In this document: piece by piece, positions 16,025 through 22,805 of the stretch
Position numbering within the stretch: the stretch's first letter is position 1
Layout of the letters: each line of letters opens with the position of its first letter
NCBI GenBank assembly: GCA_002428455.1
Contig: DIWL01000068.1
Location: 58,473-90,401 of the forward strand
Length of the DNA stretch: 31,929 nucleotides
Direction of reading: 5' to 3'
Source: Anaerolineaceae bacterium UBA6107
Lineage (GTDB): Bacteria; Chloroflexota; Anaerolineae; Anaerolineales; Anaerolineaceae
Position numbers and translations under genes: made by a program
The notes under the pieces: model-generated
What the model was told of the DNA's origin: nothing
Seen by the model: the letters and a program-made list of their open reading frames with translations, nothing else
Databases searched by the model: none

Positions 16025-16057
16025 CGACCTCCGTTTCAAAGCGGAGGTCGTTTCTTT
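16025..16057 (+). terminator. bidirectional terminator between malQ and EamA gene
   Basis: A 9-bp stem (CGACCTCCG 16025-16033, CGGAGGTCG 16042-16050) is followed by TTTCTTT on the plus strand and by CTTTTCTC on the minus strand, so it can stop both genes. The stop codon of the minus-strand gene lies in its loop. Confidence 0.85.
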
Positions 16058-16998
16058 CGTCGGATACGTTGAGTCGCCACTGATATTCCAATAAGTATAA
16101 GAATTCCACCCAGTATCTCCAGGGTAGTAGGCATCTCATGTAGTAACAGCGCAGCGAGAATAACAGTACCAACAGGCTCACCCAGCAAGGCGATGGAAAC
16201 ATAGGCTGCTGACAGGTATTTCAACGCCCAGTTAAACGATGTATGACCGATCGCCTGCGGAATCAATGCCAGGGCAATGATCCATAAGTAACTCTTCGGC
16301 GAGAATCCTGTCACTTTTGCACCGGTGATAACGACCAGCAGGATGAGCACAATTGAAGCCACACCGTAGACGACAGCCGTGTATATCGGAAGGGATAACG
16401 AGTTTCGGACCTTCCTGCCTACCATGATGTACCCACCCGAAAGAAAAGCACCCGCCAACGCCAACAGATTCCCGAAGAAATACCTTCCGCTCCACATATT
16501 GTCGATATCCGAGCAGGAGACTCCCTGATTGGTAATGGTGCAATTATTGCTCAATCCGACGATAAAACTGCCCAATAACGAAATTATTAAACCGAAAGCA
16601 ATCCAACGGGTTAGTTTCTCTTTCAGGAAAACCGGTGATAACAGGGCAACCCACAATGGTGCAGTCGTGACAAAAACCACCGAACTGGCAACGGTTGTAT
16701 ACTCCAAAGAAGTGATCCAGGTCGCAAAGTGTGAACCCAGGAAAACTCCTGCCAGGATAAGCAGCAACCAGGTTTTTCCATTGACATTTGGTTTAACTTC
16801 ATTCCAACTCTTAATTGCAAATGGGAGGATTACGATCGTTGCCAAGGACATCCGCCCGGCCGCAATCACTGATGAAGGAACCTCGGTTTGAGCAAAACGG
16901 ATAAAGATGGAGGCTGTTGAAACTGCCAGGATTCCCAGGAATAATCCAGCCAGGTATTTTTTAGTAGAACTTGGATTTTGCAGGTCCTTTGAGCGCAT
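16036..16998 (-). CDS. EamA/DMT family transporter
   Basis: This is a 320-residue integral membrane protein of the drug/metabolite transporter superfamily. Two EamA repeats give about ten hydrophobic helices. The first repeat opens with LFLGILAVSTASIFIRFAQ and includes the conserved AAGRMSLATIVILPF. The second repeat contains YLSAAYVSIALLGEPVGTVI, a recognisable EamA signature near residue 270. A loop with two cysteines (NNCTITNQGVSCSDI) faces one side of the membrane. Substrates vary widely in the family (amino acids, nucleosides, metabolites), so none is assigned. The basic tail RIRRKKRPPL is encoded within the terminator stem. It diverges from sodA, whose promoter occupies the shared 93-bp intergenic space. 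Confidence 0.9.
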   Translation of the reverse strand: MRSKDLQNPSSTKKYLAGLFLGILAVSTASIFIRFAQTEVPSSVIAAGRMSLATIVILPFAIKSWNEVKPNVNGKTWLLLILAGVFLGSHFATWITSLEYTTVASSVVFVTTAPLWVALLSPVFLKEKLTRWIAFGLIISLLGSFIVGLSNNCTITNQGVSCSDIDNMWSGRYFFGNLLALAGAFLSGGYIMVGRKVRNSLSLPIYTAVVYGVASIVLILLVVITGAKVTGFSPKSYLWIIALALIPQAIGHTSFNWALKYLSAAYVSIALLGEPVGTVILAALLLHEMPTTLEILGGILILIGISVATQRIRRKKRPPL

Positions 16999-17016
16999 TG
17001 TTGTTGCCAGGCTTTC

Positions 17017-17045
17017 TTGACAAAGATGATCAGGATGGCTAGAAT
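17017..17045 (+). promoter_or_regulatory. promoter of sodA
   Basis: A consensus TTGACA (17017-17022) and TAGAAT (17040-17045), 17 bp apart, make this the strongest promoter in the window. Transcription would begin near 17052, leaving a leader of about 40 nt with GGAGGG before the ATG. Confidence 0.88.
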
Positions 17046-17091
17046 TTTAACTGAAATAACCCAAAATAACGAACTACAACTGGAGGGAAAT

Positions 17092-17706
17092 ATGGCTTTT
17101 GAATTACCTGCACTACCCTATTCGTTCGACGCGCTTGAGCCTGTAATTGACGCGCGAACCGTTGAGATTCATTACACAAAACATCACACCACATATTTGA
17201 AGAACACCAATGCCGCCATTGAAAAACACCCGGAGTTTTTCGATTGGTCATTGGAAAAGATCCTCAGCAACCTCGATAAGGTTCCAGAAGATATTAAAAC
17301 TGCCGTCAGGAACAACGCTGGCGGTGTCTTCAATCACAACATCTACTGGTTCAACCTCGCACCAGCATCCTCCTTTACTGAACCCGTGGGAAGGATTGCG
17401 GATGCAATCAATAAGAAATTTGGCGACCTCGACAGTTTCAAAGCAGAATATGAAAAAGCCGGTTTGGGCAGGTTCGGTAGCGGATATGCCTGGTTGAGCG
17501 CGAAACCGGATGGAGAACTGGTTCTGCATTCAACCGCCAACCAGGATTCACCTTTGCAGGAGGGTTTGATTCCGTTGCTGGTAGTTGACGTGTGGGAACA
17601 TGCATATTACCTCAAATACCAGAATAGACGCGCAGAGTACCTGGGCAATTTCTGGACCATTGTCAACTGGAATGAAGTCGAAAAACGATATAATGCGATA
17701 AAATAG
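17092..17706 (+). CDS. sodA: superoxide dismutase, Mn/Fe family
   Basis: This enzyme dismutates superoxide to oxygen and hydrogen peroxide. The 204-residue product starts MAFELPALPYSFDALEP, typical of the family. The metal ligands are His27, His82 (FNHNIYW), Asp166 and His170 (DVWEHAYYL). Gln151 in ANQDSPL and the neighbouring GSGYAW point to the manganese or cambialistic group rather than strict iron enzymes; metal choice is inference. GGAGGG lies 5 bp before the ATG at 17092. An upstream in-frame TTG at 17017 is the -35 box itself and is rejected. Ferredoxin follows after 30 bp, so the two are probably co-transcribed and could serve oxygen tolerance. Confidence 0.96.
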   Translation: MAFELPALPYSFDALEPVIDARTVEIHYTKHHTTYLKNTNAAIEKHPEFFDWSLEKILSNLDKVPEDIKTAVRNNAGGVFNHNIYWFNLAPASSFTEPVGRIADAINKKFGDLDSFKAEYEKAGLGRFGSGYAWLSAKPDGELVLHSTANQDSPLQEGLIPLLVVDVWEHAYYLKYQNRRAEYLGNFWTIVNWNEVEKRYNAIK

Positions 17707-17736
17707 AAGTATAAATTTCACAAATGGAGGATCTCT

Positions 17737-18144
17737 ATGCCACGAGTTATTACCAGTTTATGTATGCGTGAAGGCGGCTGTGCGTCAGTCTGCCCGGTGG
17801 AATGTATCGTTCCAGGTAAACCGGAGGATAAATATCCATGGTATTACATCGATGCTGACACCTGTATCGATTGCGGTGCTTGCGAAGCCGAGTGCCCGTT
17901 TGGCGCAATCTTTCCTGATGTAGAGCTGCCAGCGGCTTATAAAGCCAAGGGTGGCGAGAGACTTTCAATGCCCGTTGGCACTGAAGGCTTTACGGAAGTC
18001 TACGATGGCACCAATCGTGACGGCGAAGCGGTCCACCTGACCGCTACACGCACACTGGCAGCAGGTGAAACAGTCAATCTAACATTCTGCCTGGACGCCA
18101 ATACCGAGTTCTACAAATCCGGCCCCGGATACAACGCCAAATAG
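17737..18144 (+). CDS. ferredoxin, 7Fe-type, with C-terminal extension
   Basis: This is a 135-residue electron carrier. The second cluster motif is complete, CIDCGACEAECP at Cys43, 46, 49 and 53. The first reads Cys9-x5-Cys15-x3-Cys19-Pro with Glu12 where a second Cys would sit in an 8Fe ferredoxin. That suggests one [3Fe-4S], or a Glu-ligated [4Fe-4S], plus one [4Fe-4S] cluster. An extra Cys23 follows, as in the Azotobacter FdI pattern. The last 65 or so residues, from about 70, form an unusual beta-rich tail (TATRTLAAGETVNLTFCLD) that I do not recognise and that contains one further Cys. GGAGG precedes the ATG. It is probably co-transcribed with sodA and ends at a bidirectional terminator. 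Confidence 0.88.
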   Translation: MPRVITSLCMREGGCASVCPVECIVPGKPEDKYPWYYIDADTCIDCGACEAECPFGAIFPDVELPAAYKAKGGERLSMPVGTEGFTEVYDGTNRDGEAVHLTATRTLAAGETVNLTFCLDANTEFYKSGPGYNAK

Positions 18145-18162
18145 AGTCCGTTGTTACAAAAA

Positions 18163-18192
18163 GAGGAGGTGAAAGACACCTCCCCTTTTTTT
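18163..18192 (+). terminator. bidirectional terminator between ferredoxin and mltG
   Basis: A 7-bp stem (GGAGGTG 18165-18171, CACCTCC 18177-18183) with loop AAAGA is flanked by A-rich sequence on the left and seven Ts on the right. It therefore works for both convergent genes. The T tract contains the mltG stop codon. Confidence 0.85.
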
Positions 18193-19318
18193 ATTGACAT
18201 CCCTTGGAGGTATGTTCCTCAAAAGTGACAGAAAAATCGTGGTATCCGGAATTATCACACATGGCTCGAAAATAATAATAACCGGTCGCTTCAGGATTGG
18301 CCACTGCTTCAATCGAAGGCAGGTCCGGATTGGCAATGGGAGTTGGCGGTAATCCGTAAATAATGTAAGTGTTGTACGGAGAATCCACCTGTAAATCCAC
18401 GGCTCGCAACGGAGTCTTCCACCAGTTTCCCCATTTATTTGAATATCCAAGCGCGTATTGGACTGTTGGATCGGTTTCCAGGCGCATGCCATCCCTTAAC
18501 CGGTTGTAAAAAACGGATGCCATCAAAGCGCGTTCCTCATCCATGAAGGTTTCCCTTTGGATGATGGAAGCAAGCGTGATCCCTTCATAGAGGGATAATC
18601 CCTGTGTGTTGATTTTGTTAATTGTTTCGGTCGGCACTTGTTGTAAGAATCGTTCCAGGAAGGTCAATACCAGTCCTTCAGCGCTGATCTTACGGTCGAT
18701 CTCGTATTCGCCGGGGAAAAGGAACCCATCCAGAGAAGGAAACTCAGAAAATACTGTTCTGCCAGCGAGTTTTTTTGGGTGATGCACAATGTTTAGGAAA
18801 TCTTCGGGGTTGACCTCGATACCCGAGGTCGGCAGAGCAGCTGCAATCTCCTCAGCCCGCCAGCCGGGATAGACGTAGAACGGAACAACCGCTGAATAAA
18901 CCGATTGGATGGCATCTATGATCTCGAGACTTGTTTGCGAGGCAGATAATTTGAACTTCCCTGCTTTAATGCTTGAATCCAATCCCTTGTAAACCAGGTA
19001 AGCACGAAATGCACTGGCATTATTGATCAGACCGGCTTCTTCCAACCTTACAGCTACGCTGCTCACCGACTCACCGCTCGAGATGGTAAATTTTTGTTCA
19101 TTATCATCACTGGAAACGCTGCTGAGCAGATCGGCCCTGCCTGCCAGGGCCTGCCGGCTGAAGTTCCAACGGTCAATCCCGGTCAGACTGGTAACCGGCT
19201 CACCAAAATGCTTCTCAGCCAGATATGGGACGGTGAACCACGCACCCAGAAGGATGAGGAGTAGGAAGAAGGCAAAGATTGCGACCATCGAAATACAAGA
19301 ACGATTACGATCACGCAT
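18191..19318 (-). CDS. mltG: endolytic murein transglycosylase MltG
   Basis: MltG cleaves nascent glycan strands at the membrane and is thought to set their length. The 375-residue product has a short cytoplasmic N-terminus, one membrane segment at about 9-28, then a LysM-like region near residue 80 (FTISSGESVSSVAVRLEEAG) and the YceG catalytic domain. Key motifs are LDGFLFPGEYEI, ITLASIIQRET with the probable catalytic Glu, VFYNRLRDGMRLETDPTVQY, and YNTYIIYGLPPTPIANP near the C-terminus. I prefer ATG 19318 (8-bp overlap with ruvX, GGGGTGAG upstream) over 19345. It ends the unit baseplate-J-like, ruvX, mltG; ruvX-mltG adjacency is common in bacteria. Confidence 0.94.
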   Translation of the reverse strand: MRDRNRSCISMVAIFAFFLLLILLGAWFTVPYLAEKHFGEPVTSLTGIDRWNFSRQALAGRADLLSSVSSDDNEQKFTISSGESVSSVAVRLEEAGLINNASAFRAYLVYKGLDSSIKAGKFKLSASQTSLEIIDAIQSVYSAVVPFYVYPGWRAEEIAAALPTSGIEVNPEDFLNIVHHPKKLAGRTVFSEFPSLDGFLFPGEYEIDRKISAEGLVLTFLERFLQQVPTETINKINTQGLSLYEGITLASIIQRETFMDEERALMASVFYNRLRDGMRLETDPTVQYALGYSNKWGNWWKTPLRAVDLQVDSPYNTYIIYGLPPTPIANPDLPSIEAVANPEATGYYYFRAMCDNSGYHDFSVTFEEHTSKGCQ

Positions 19319-19745
19319 TCTCACCCCGTTCCTCGTGAGCATCAAGGTAAGATTGAAGTATCACCGCAGCAGCGACATGATCCTGGTGACCGGCGCGCTT
19401 TTTTCGATTCACACCTGACTCAAGCTTAATCATTTGTGCCGTGTTAGTGCTGAAGCTTTCATCCCATAACTCGACCGGTACAGAGATGATCGTACGCAAT
19501 TCCTCGGCCACCTTTTGTGAGTGGCGGCTCTGGCGATTGATCTCATTATCCGTACCGAGTGGCTGCCCAACAACAACAAGGCTTACATCGTGCTGTGTGC
19601 ATAATTGAGCGATCCGGACGCAATCCGTTTCCAGCGACTTGTGCAGGATCACTGTTAGCGGTGTAGCCAGCTTACGAGATGGATCGCTTAAGGCGATTCC
19701 GATCCGTTTTGAACCGGGATCAACAGCCAGAATTCTACCCTCCAT
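19311..19745 (-). CDS. ruvX: Holliday junction resolvase-like protein RuvX (YqgF)
   Basis: This RNase H-fold nuclease is linked to 16S rRNA 5'-end processing and proposed as a Holliday junction resolvase. The 144-residue product has ILAVDPGSKRIGIALSD with the first catalytic Asp. LVVVGQPLGTDNE follows near residue 57, then the catalytic Glu in ELWDESFST near 95 and the terminal Asp in HQDHVAAAVILQSYL. All three acidic residues expected for the family are present. The start ATG overlaps the end of the upstream gene by 11 bp, and its own stop overlaps mltG, so the three are translated in series. Confidence 0.94.
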   Translation of the reverse strand: MEGRILAVDPGSKRIGIALSDPSRKLATPLTVILHKSLETDCVRIAQLCTQHDVSLVVVGQPLGTDNEINRQSRHSQKVAEELRTIISVPVELWDESFSTNTAQMIKLESGVNRKKRAGHQDHVAAAVILQSYLDAHEERGENA

Positions 19746-21240
19746 CTGTGACCCTTTCCACTAATTGGATGCGGCTAGCCAGAATCGGCAGGTATGGCCA
19801 CCATTTGGCGAAGGGAATCACTTCGGCGGATCGATAGTGGGGAATCTCGGCATTCAACATAGCGATCGCTTCATTCCTGGACATGCCCTTGATCAATTGT
19901 AGTATCTCTCGTCGGGGGTAATCCTGAACGATCAGTCGGTTTGCGTTCACCTGCCAGGTTGCTTCACTGGCACTGTTCAACTGCACGTCGCCTACCTGCG
20001 TCAGCCCGATTTCTGATCCAACTGGACGTTGGTTGGAACCAATGGACAAGTCCAGTACTTGCGTTGCGACCTTACTCACTTCCGCTGGATCATAGAAGAG
20101 CATGCCAAACCTGGCAGTAACTTCCAAGGTAGCCGTGTCAGATGCTTCACCAATTGGATTGGACATTCTCTCTTCAACAAGTTCTTCCAATTCAAGACTT
20201 TCAACAACAGGAAGTAAGCCTGAGAGTTCCTTTGGGTCATTCATGGAATAAATGTCATCTGCCAAATCTCGAAGTATCAATTCCCGTAATTGATTGTAAT
20301 CGTATGCCGTGGGTGCAGGCAATGTTAGTGAACTTCCACCGGTAAATTCGTTTTCATTGATCACTTCAAGAAACGAACCATTTACCCCCTCAACCAGGTT
20401 AATTTCCCCGGATGCGACATTCCCATCCACACCAGCGAGGATCGCTTCTACTGGAATAATCACGCCCGCAGCATCCACTGGGATGGAAAATTCTTTGTCA
20501 GTAATAAACCGTTGGACAGATGACCCTGAGGTTAAAAAGATCGTTCCTACAGGAAGTTCAAAATCCTCACCTGTGAGATTCACCACACGTACTTCTCCTC
20601 GTGACTTGTCCTTTCCTACCTTTACACTTCCACTGCTTTTTCCGGTCCTTGAAGCGTTTAGTGTGTAAGTTTCCTTCATGGCCGGGATCAAGCCATTTAT
20701 GTTGGATTGCCCGGTTGATGTCGATGCCCGTATTTCCAGGCTCACAACCTGGTTTACTGTTTCAGGATATAAAACCACTGTTGCTGAAGGAAAAACAAAC
20801 AGAAGCAACAATGCAAAAAACACCAGTGCTGTTATGAGTACATACTTCCTGAAAATTTTTGTTCCAACCATCAATTCAGATGCAACCGGAAGTTGCCGTT
20901 TTTCTGCCAGTATGACATCTTTTCCCCTGATTCCACCGGCAATGGGTCGTAATCCCTCATCGATCCAATATTCCCTCTCTGCAGCACTGATGGTTCGAAA
21001 CACGTTAATCCCCAGGCTTTTGGCGTTGTTCCGGACCAGTCGATCCTTGGTGACAATCCCCAATTGTGAACCTTGCTGCCTGGCAGTGCGATCGATCAAT
21101 TGTAGATCCAACCGTTCGGCCAGATCTCTATAGCGTCTCGGTAGGATCAAAAGGATCCGTTGCGACCTGCACCAGGAGATGCGGTCGCGGATGGATTGTA
21201 AATCGTCGTAAGCTTCAACATGCAGGATGGTGGTTTTCAT
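19735..21240 (-). CDS. membrane protein with baseplate J-like extracytoplasmic domain
   Basis: This 501-residue protein has a cytoplasmic N-terminal domain at about 1-125 with alternating strands and helices (RILLILP, SQLGIVTKD), like a small Rossmann-type fold. One membrane helix lies at about 133-151 (YVLITALVFFALLLLFVF), followed by a long extracytoplasmic part. The segments LPVGTIFLTSGSSVQRFITD, AILAGVDGNVASGEINLV and NENEFTGGSS match the pattern of baseplate J/gp47-like proteins. No phage genes are nearby, so a tail role is unlikely. An envelope role beside mltG is possible but unproven. I choose ATG 21240 over GTG 21249, because the probable promoter would start transcription near 21247. 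The function is not known to me. Confidence 0.75.
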   Translation of the reverse strand: MKTTILHVEAYDDLQSIRDRISWCRSQRILLILPRRYRDLAERLDLQLIDRTARQQGSQLGIVTKDRLVRNNAKSLGINVFRTISAAEREYWIDEGLRPIAGGIRGKDVILAEKRQLPVASELMVGTKIFRKYVLITALVFFALLLLFVFPSATVVLYPETVNQVVSLEIRASTSTGQSNINGLIPAMKETYTLNASRTGKSSGSVKVGKDKSRGEVRVVNLTGEDFELPVGTIFLTSGSSVQRFITDKEFSIPVDAAGVIIPVEAILAGVDGNVASGEINLVEGVNGSFLEVINENEFTGGSSLTLPAPTAYDYNQLRELILRDLADDIYSMNDPKELSGLLPVVESLELEELVEERMSNPIGEASDTATLEVTARFGMLFYDPAEVSKVATQVLDLSIGSNQRPVGSEIGLTQVGDVQLNSASEATWQVNANRLIVQDYPRREILQLIKGMSRNEAIAMLNAEIPHYRSAEVIPFAKWWPYLPILASRIQLVERVTDGG

Positions 21241-21253
21241 TCGATTCACCCGA

Positions 21254-21259
21254 ATTATA
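21254..21259 (-). promoter_or_regulatory. -10 box of the minus-strand baseplate-J-like/ruvX/mltG unit
   Basis: TATAAT on the minus strand ends 13 bp before the ATG at 21240. It predicts a leader of about 7 nt. No convincing -35 was found. Confidence 0.45.
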
Positions 21260-21317
21260 CATGACCTGTCTGGCTGAAACGAAACCTTCCAGACTGTTTT
21301 TTCGTCTTTGCAGAGAC

Positions 21318-21323
21318 TATAAT
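21318..21323 (+). promoter_or_regulatory. -10 box of the lipoprotein/DNA-repair unit
   Basis: TATAAT lies 24 bp before the lipoprotein ATG, with GAGG in between. The -35 region (TGTTTT at 21295-21300) is poor. Together with the minus-strand -10 at 21254-21259 this makes a divergent promoter region. Confidence 0.5.
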
Positions 21324-21347
21324 AAAATAAGAATAAATGAGGACAAT

Positions 21348-22202
21348 ATGCGAAAAACGATTCCGATTCTAATCCTGTTTATCTTGCTGCTTACATCGTG
21401 CAATTTCCCGTTATCGAAACCAACACCTGATCTCAACATCGTTTCCACCAAGGTGGCCGCTACACTCTCAGCAGTGCAGACACAGGCTCAACCAACCGCT
21501 CCTTCTACTGCAACCGAAGAACCGCTCAGCCCGACCATGACTCCTTCGCTTGAACCGACATCCACTCCGACCGTGCAGCCATCCCCCACACCTACTGCCA
21601 CCCCACCGGCTGGTGACCCTGCGATTGCCCTTGGTGAACCCGGTTTCTTTGATACTTTCTCAAACGGCACATCGTTCGGGTTATCGAACCCTTACGAGGA
21701 TGAAGCCGTGTTGATCAGTGTAGAAAACGGAGCAATGGTTTTCAAGAGCAAACGGATCAACAATGGCATTCGCTGGCGTCTCACGTCGCGGAATCCCCAG
21801 GATCTGTATCTGGAAGGCCGATTCAACGTGACGCGTTGTTCAGGCGCTGATCAGTATGGTTTGATTGTGCGTGCCCCGTCTTATTCTGACGGGATAGGGT
21901 ACTACTTTGGCGTGACATGCAGCGGGCAATACTACCTGCTGCGCTGGGACAAGGAAGGACAGAATACCGTTGTCAGTCTCACTTCAGATGACTGCATCCT
22001 TTCCGGCAGTGGACAGATCAACCGCATGGGAATCATGGCTGATGGAGATACGATCCGGTTGTACGCCAATGGCGAGCTCCTCAAGGAGCTTACAGATAAA
22101 GGTTTAACGGATAAGGGTTACATTGGCGCATTTGTATCAGCCCGCGAGGACCAAAACTTTACCGTACAACTGGAGGAATTAAAACTTTGGACACTGCAAT
22201 GA
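21348..22202 (+). CDS. lipoprotein with Thr/Pro-rich linker and LamG-like domain
   Basis: This is a 284-residue exported protein. The signal peptide ends in the lipobox LTSC, with Cys18 the predicted lipidated residue. Residues about 25-90 are a low-complexity Thr/Pro/Ser-rich linker (PTSTPTVQPSPTPTATPP), typical of a stalk through a cell wall. From about residue 105 to the end a beta-rich domain resembles concanavalin/LamG-like folds: FDTFSNG, LYLEGRFNVTRCSG, YYFGVTCSGQYYLLRW, IRLYANGELLKEL and IGAFVSAREDQNFTVQLEEL. It may bind carbohydrate, which is inference. GAGG precedes the ATG at 21348; the frame is open much further upstream, but only this start gives the signal peptide. The exonuclease gene begins 4 bp after the stop. 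Confidence 0.85.
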   Translation: MRKTIPILILFILLLTSCNFPLSKPTPDLNIVSTKVAATLSAVQTQAQPTAPSTATEEPLSPTMTPSLEPTSTPTVQPSPTPTATPPAGDPAIALGEPGFFDTFSNGTSFGLSNPYEDEAVLISVENGAMVFKSKRINNGIRWRLTSRNPQDLYLEGRFNVTRCSGADQYGLIVRAPSYSDGIGYYFGVTCSGQYYLLRWDKEGQNTVVSLTSDDCILSGSGQINRMGIMADGDTIRLYANGELLKELTDKGLTDKGYIGAFVSAREDQNFTVQLEELKLWTLQ

Positions 22203-22206
22203 CAGA

Positions 22207-22797
22207 ATGGGTAAAAACATGCTGCCTGCCATGAGCCCACGCCAGGTGCAAATCGCAGCCCTTGCCCGCCAGAAGATCGAACAAAAACCGGTTTACATTG
22301 ACACAGAAACCACGGGGCTTAGCAGGACTGACGAGATCGTTGAGATCTCGATAATTGACCATGATGGCACTGAACTTCTGTCAAAATTGGTGAAACCAAG
22401 TCAGGCGATCCCCCGTGAGGCTGAACGCATCCATGGGGTCAGCAACCACATGGTGCAAAATGCTCAAGCCTGGCCGATCCTCTGGCCGCAGATCCGGGCA
22501 ATTCTTTACGGTCGGCTGATCGGGGCGTACAACGCTGAATTCGATGCCCGCATGATGGAACAATCGCATCAGCGTTACCGGCTACCCTGGCGCGAAAACC
22601 TCACGTACGTGGATGTTTTAAAATTGTTTTCTGAATTCCGCGGCGAATACGATCCAGTCCGTGGATCTTACCGGTATTTCAAACTGGAAGAAGCCGGCCG
22701 ATATTTCAATATCCCGCTGCCTAACGCCCATCGTTCCACCGCTGATGCCCTGTTGACGCGGGCAGTTTTGCACTCGATTGCAGGATTACCCTATTGA
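22207..22797 (+). CDS. DEDDh 3'-5' exonuclease (DnaQ/RNase T-like)
   Basis: This 196-residue DnaQ-fold exonuclease has a full DEDDh active site: Asp32 and Glu34 in VYIDTETTGL, Asp113 in AYNAEFDARM, and His175 with Asp180 in NAHRSTAD. RIHGVSN is also conserved. It has no polymerase or GIY-YIG partner domain, so it is a stand-alone enzyme like the small proofreading or repair exonucleases. About 20 residues precede the first strand, and ATGs at 22219 and 22231 are possible alternative starts because no clear Shine-Dalgarno distinguishes them. It overlaps the AddB-like gene region and heads the resection-type module, which suggests DNA end trimming. Confidence 0.88.
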   Translation: MGKNMLPAMSPRQVQIAALARQKIEQKPVYIDTETTGLSRTDEIVEISIIDHDGTELLSKLVKPSQAIPREAERIHGVSNHMVQNAQAWPILWPQIRAILYGRLIGAYNAEFDARMMEQSHQRYRLPWRENLTYVDVLKLFSEFRGEYDPVRGSYRYFKLEEAGRYFNIPLPNAHRSTADALLTRAVLHSIAGLPY

Positions 22798-22805
22798 GCA
22801 GACCT

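Noticed and set aside
20678..21133. A 151-codon plus-strand open frame opposite the baseplate-J-like gene
   Set aside because: It has no ribosome site or domain, and the minus strand encodes the membrane helix and N-terminal domain here.
22050..22130. Tandem LTDKG repeat in the lipoprotein as a repeat element
   Set aside because: Only two short copies within a surface loop; no wider repeat structure at the DNA level.
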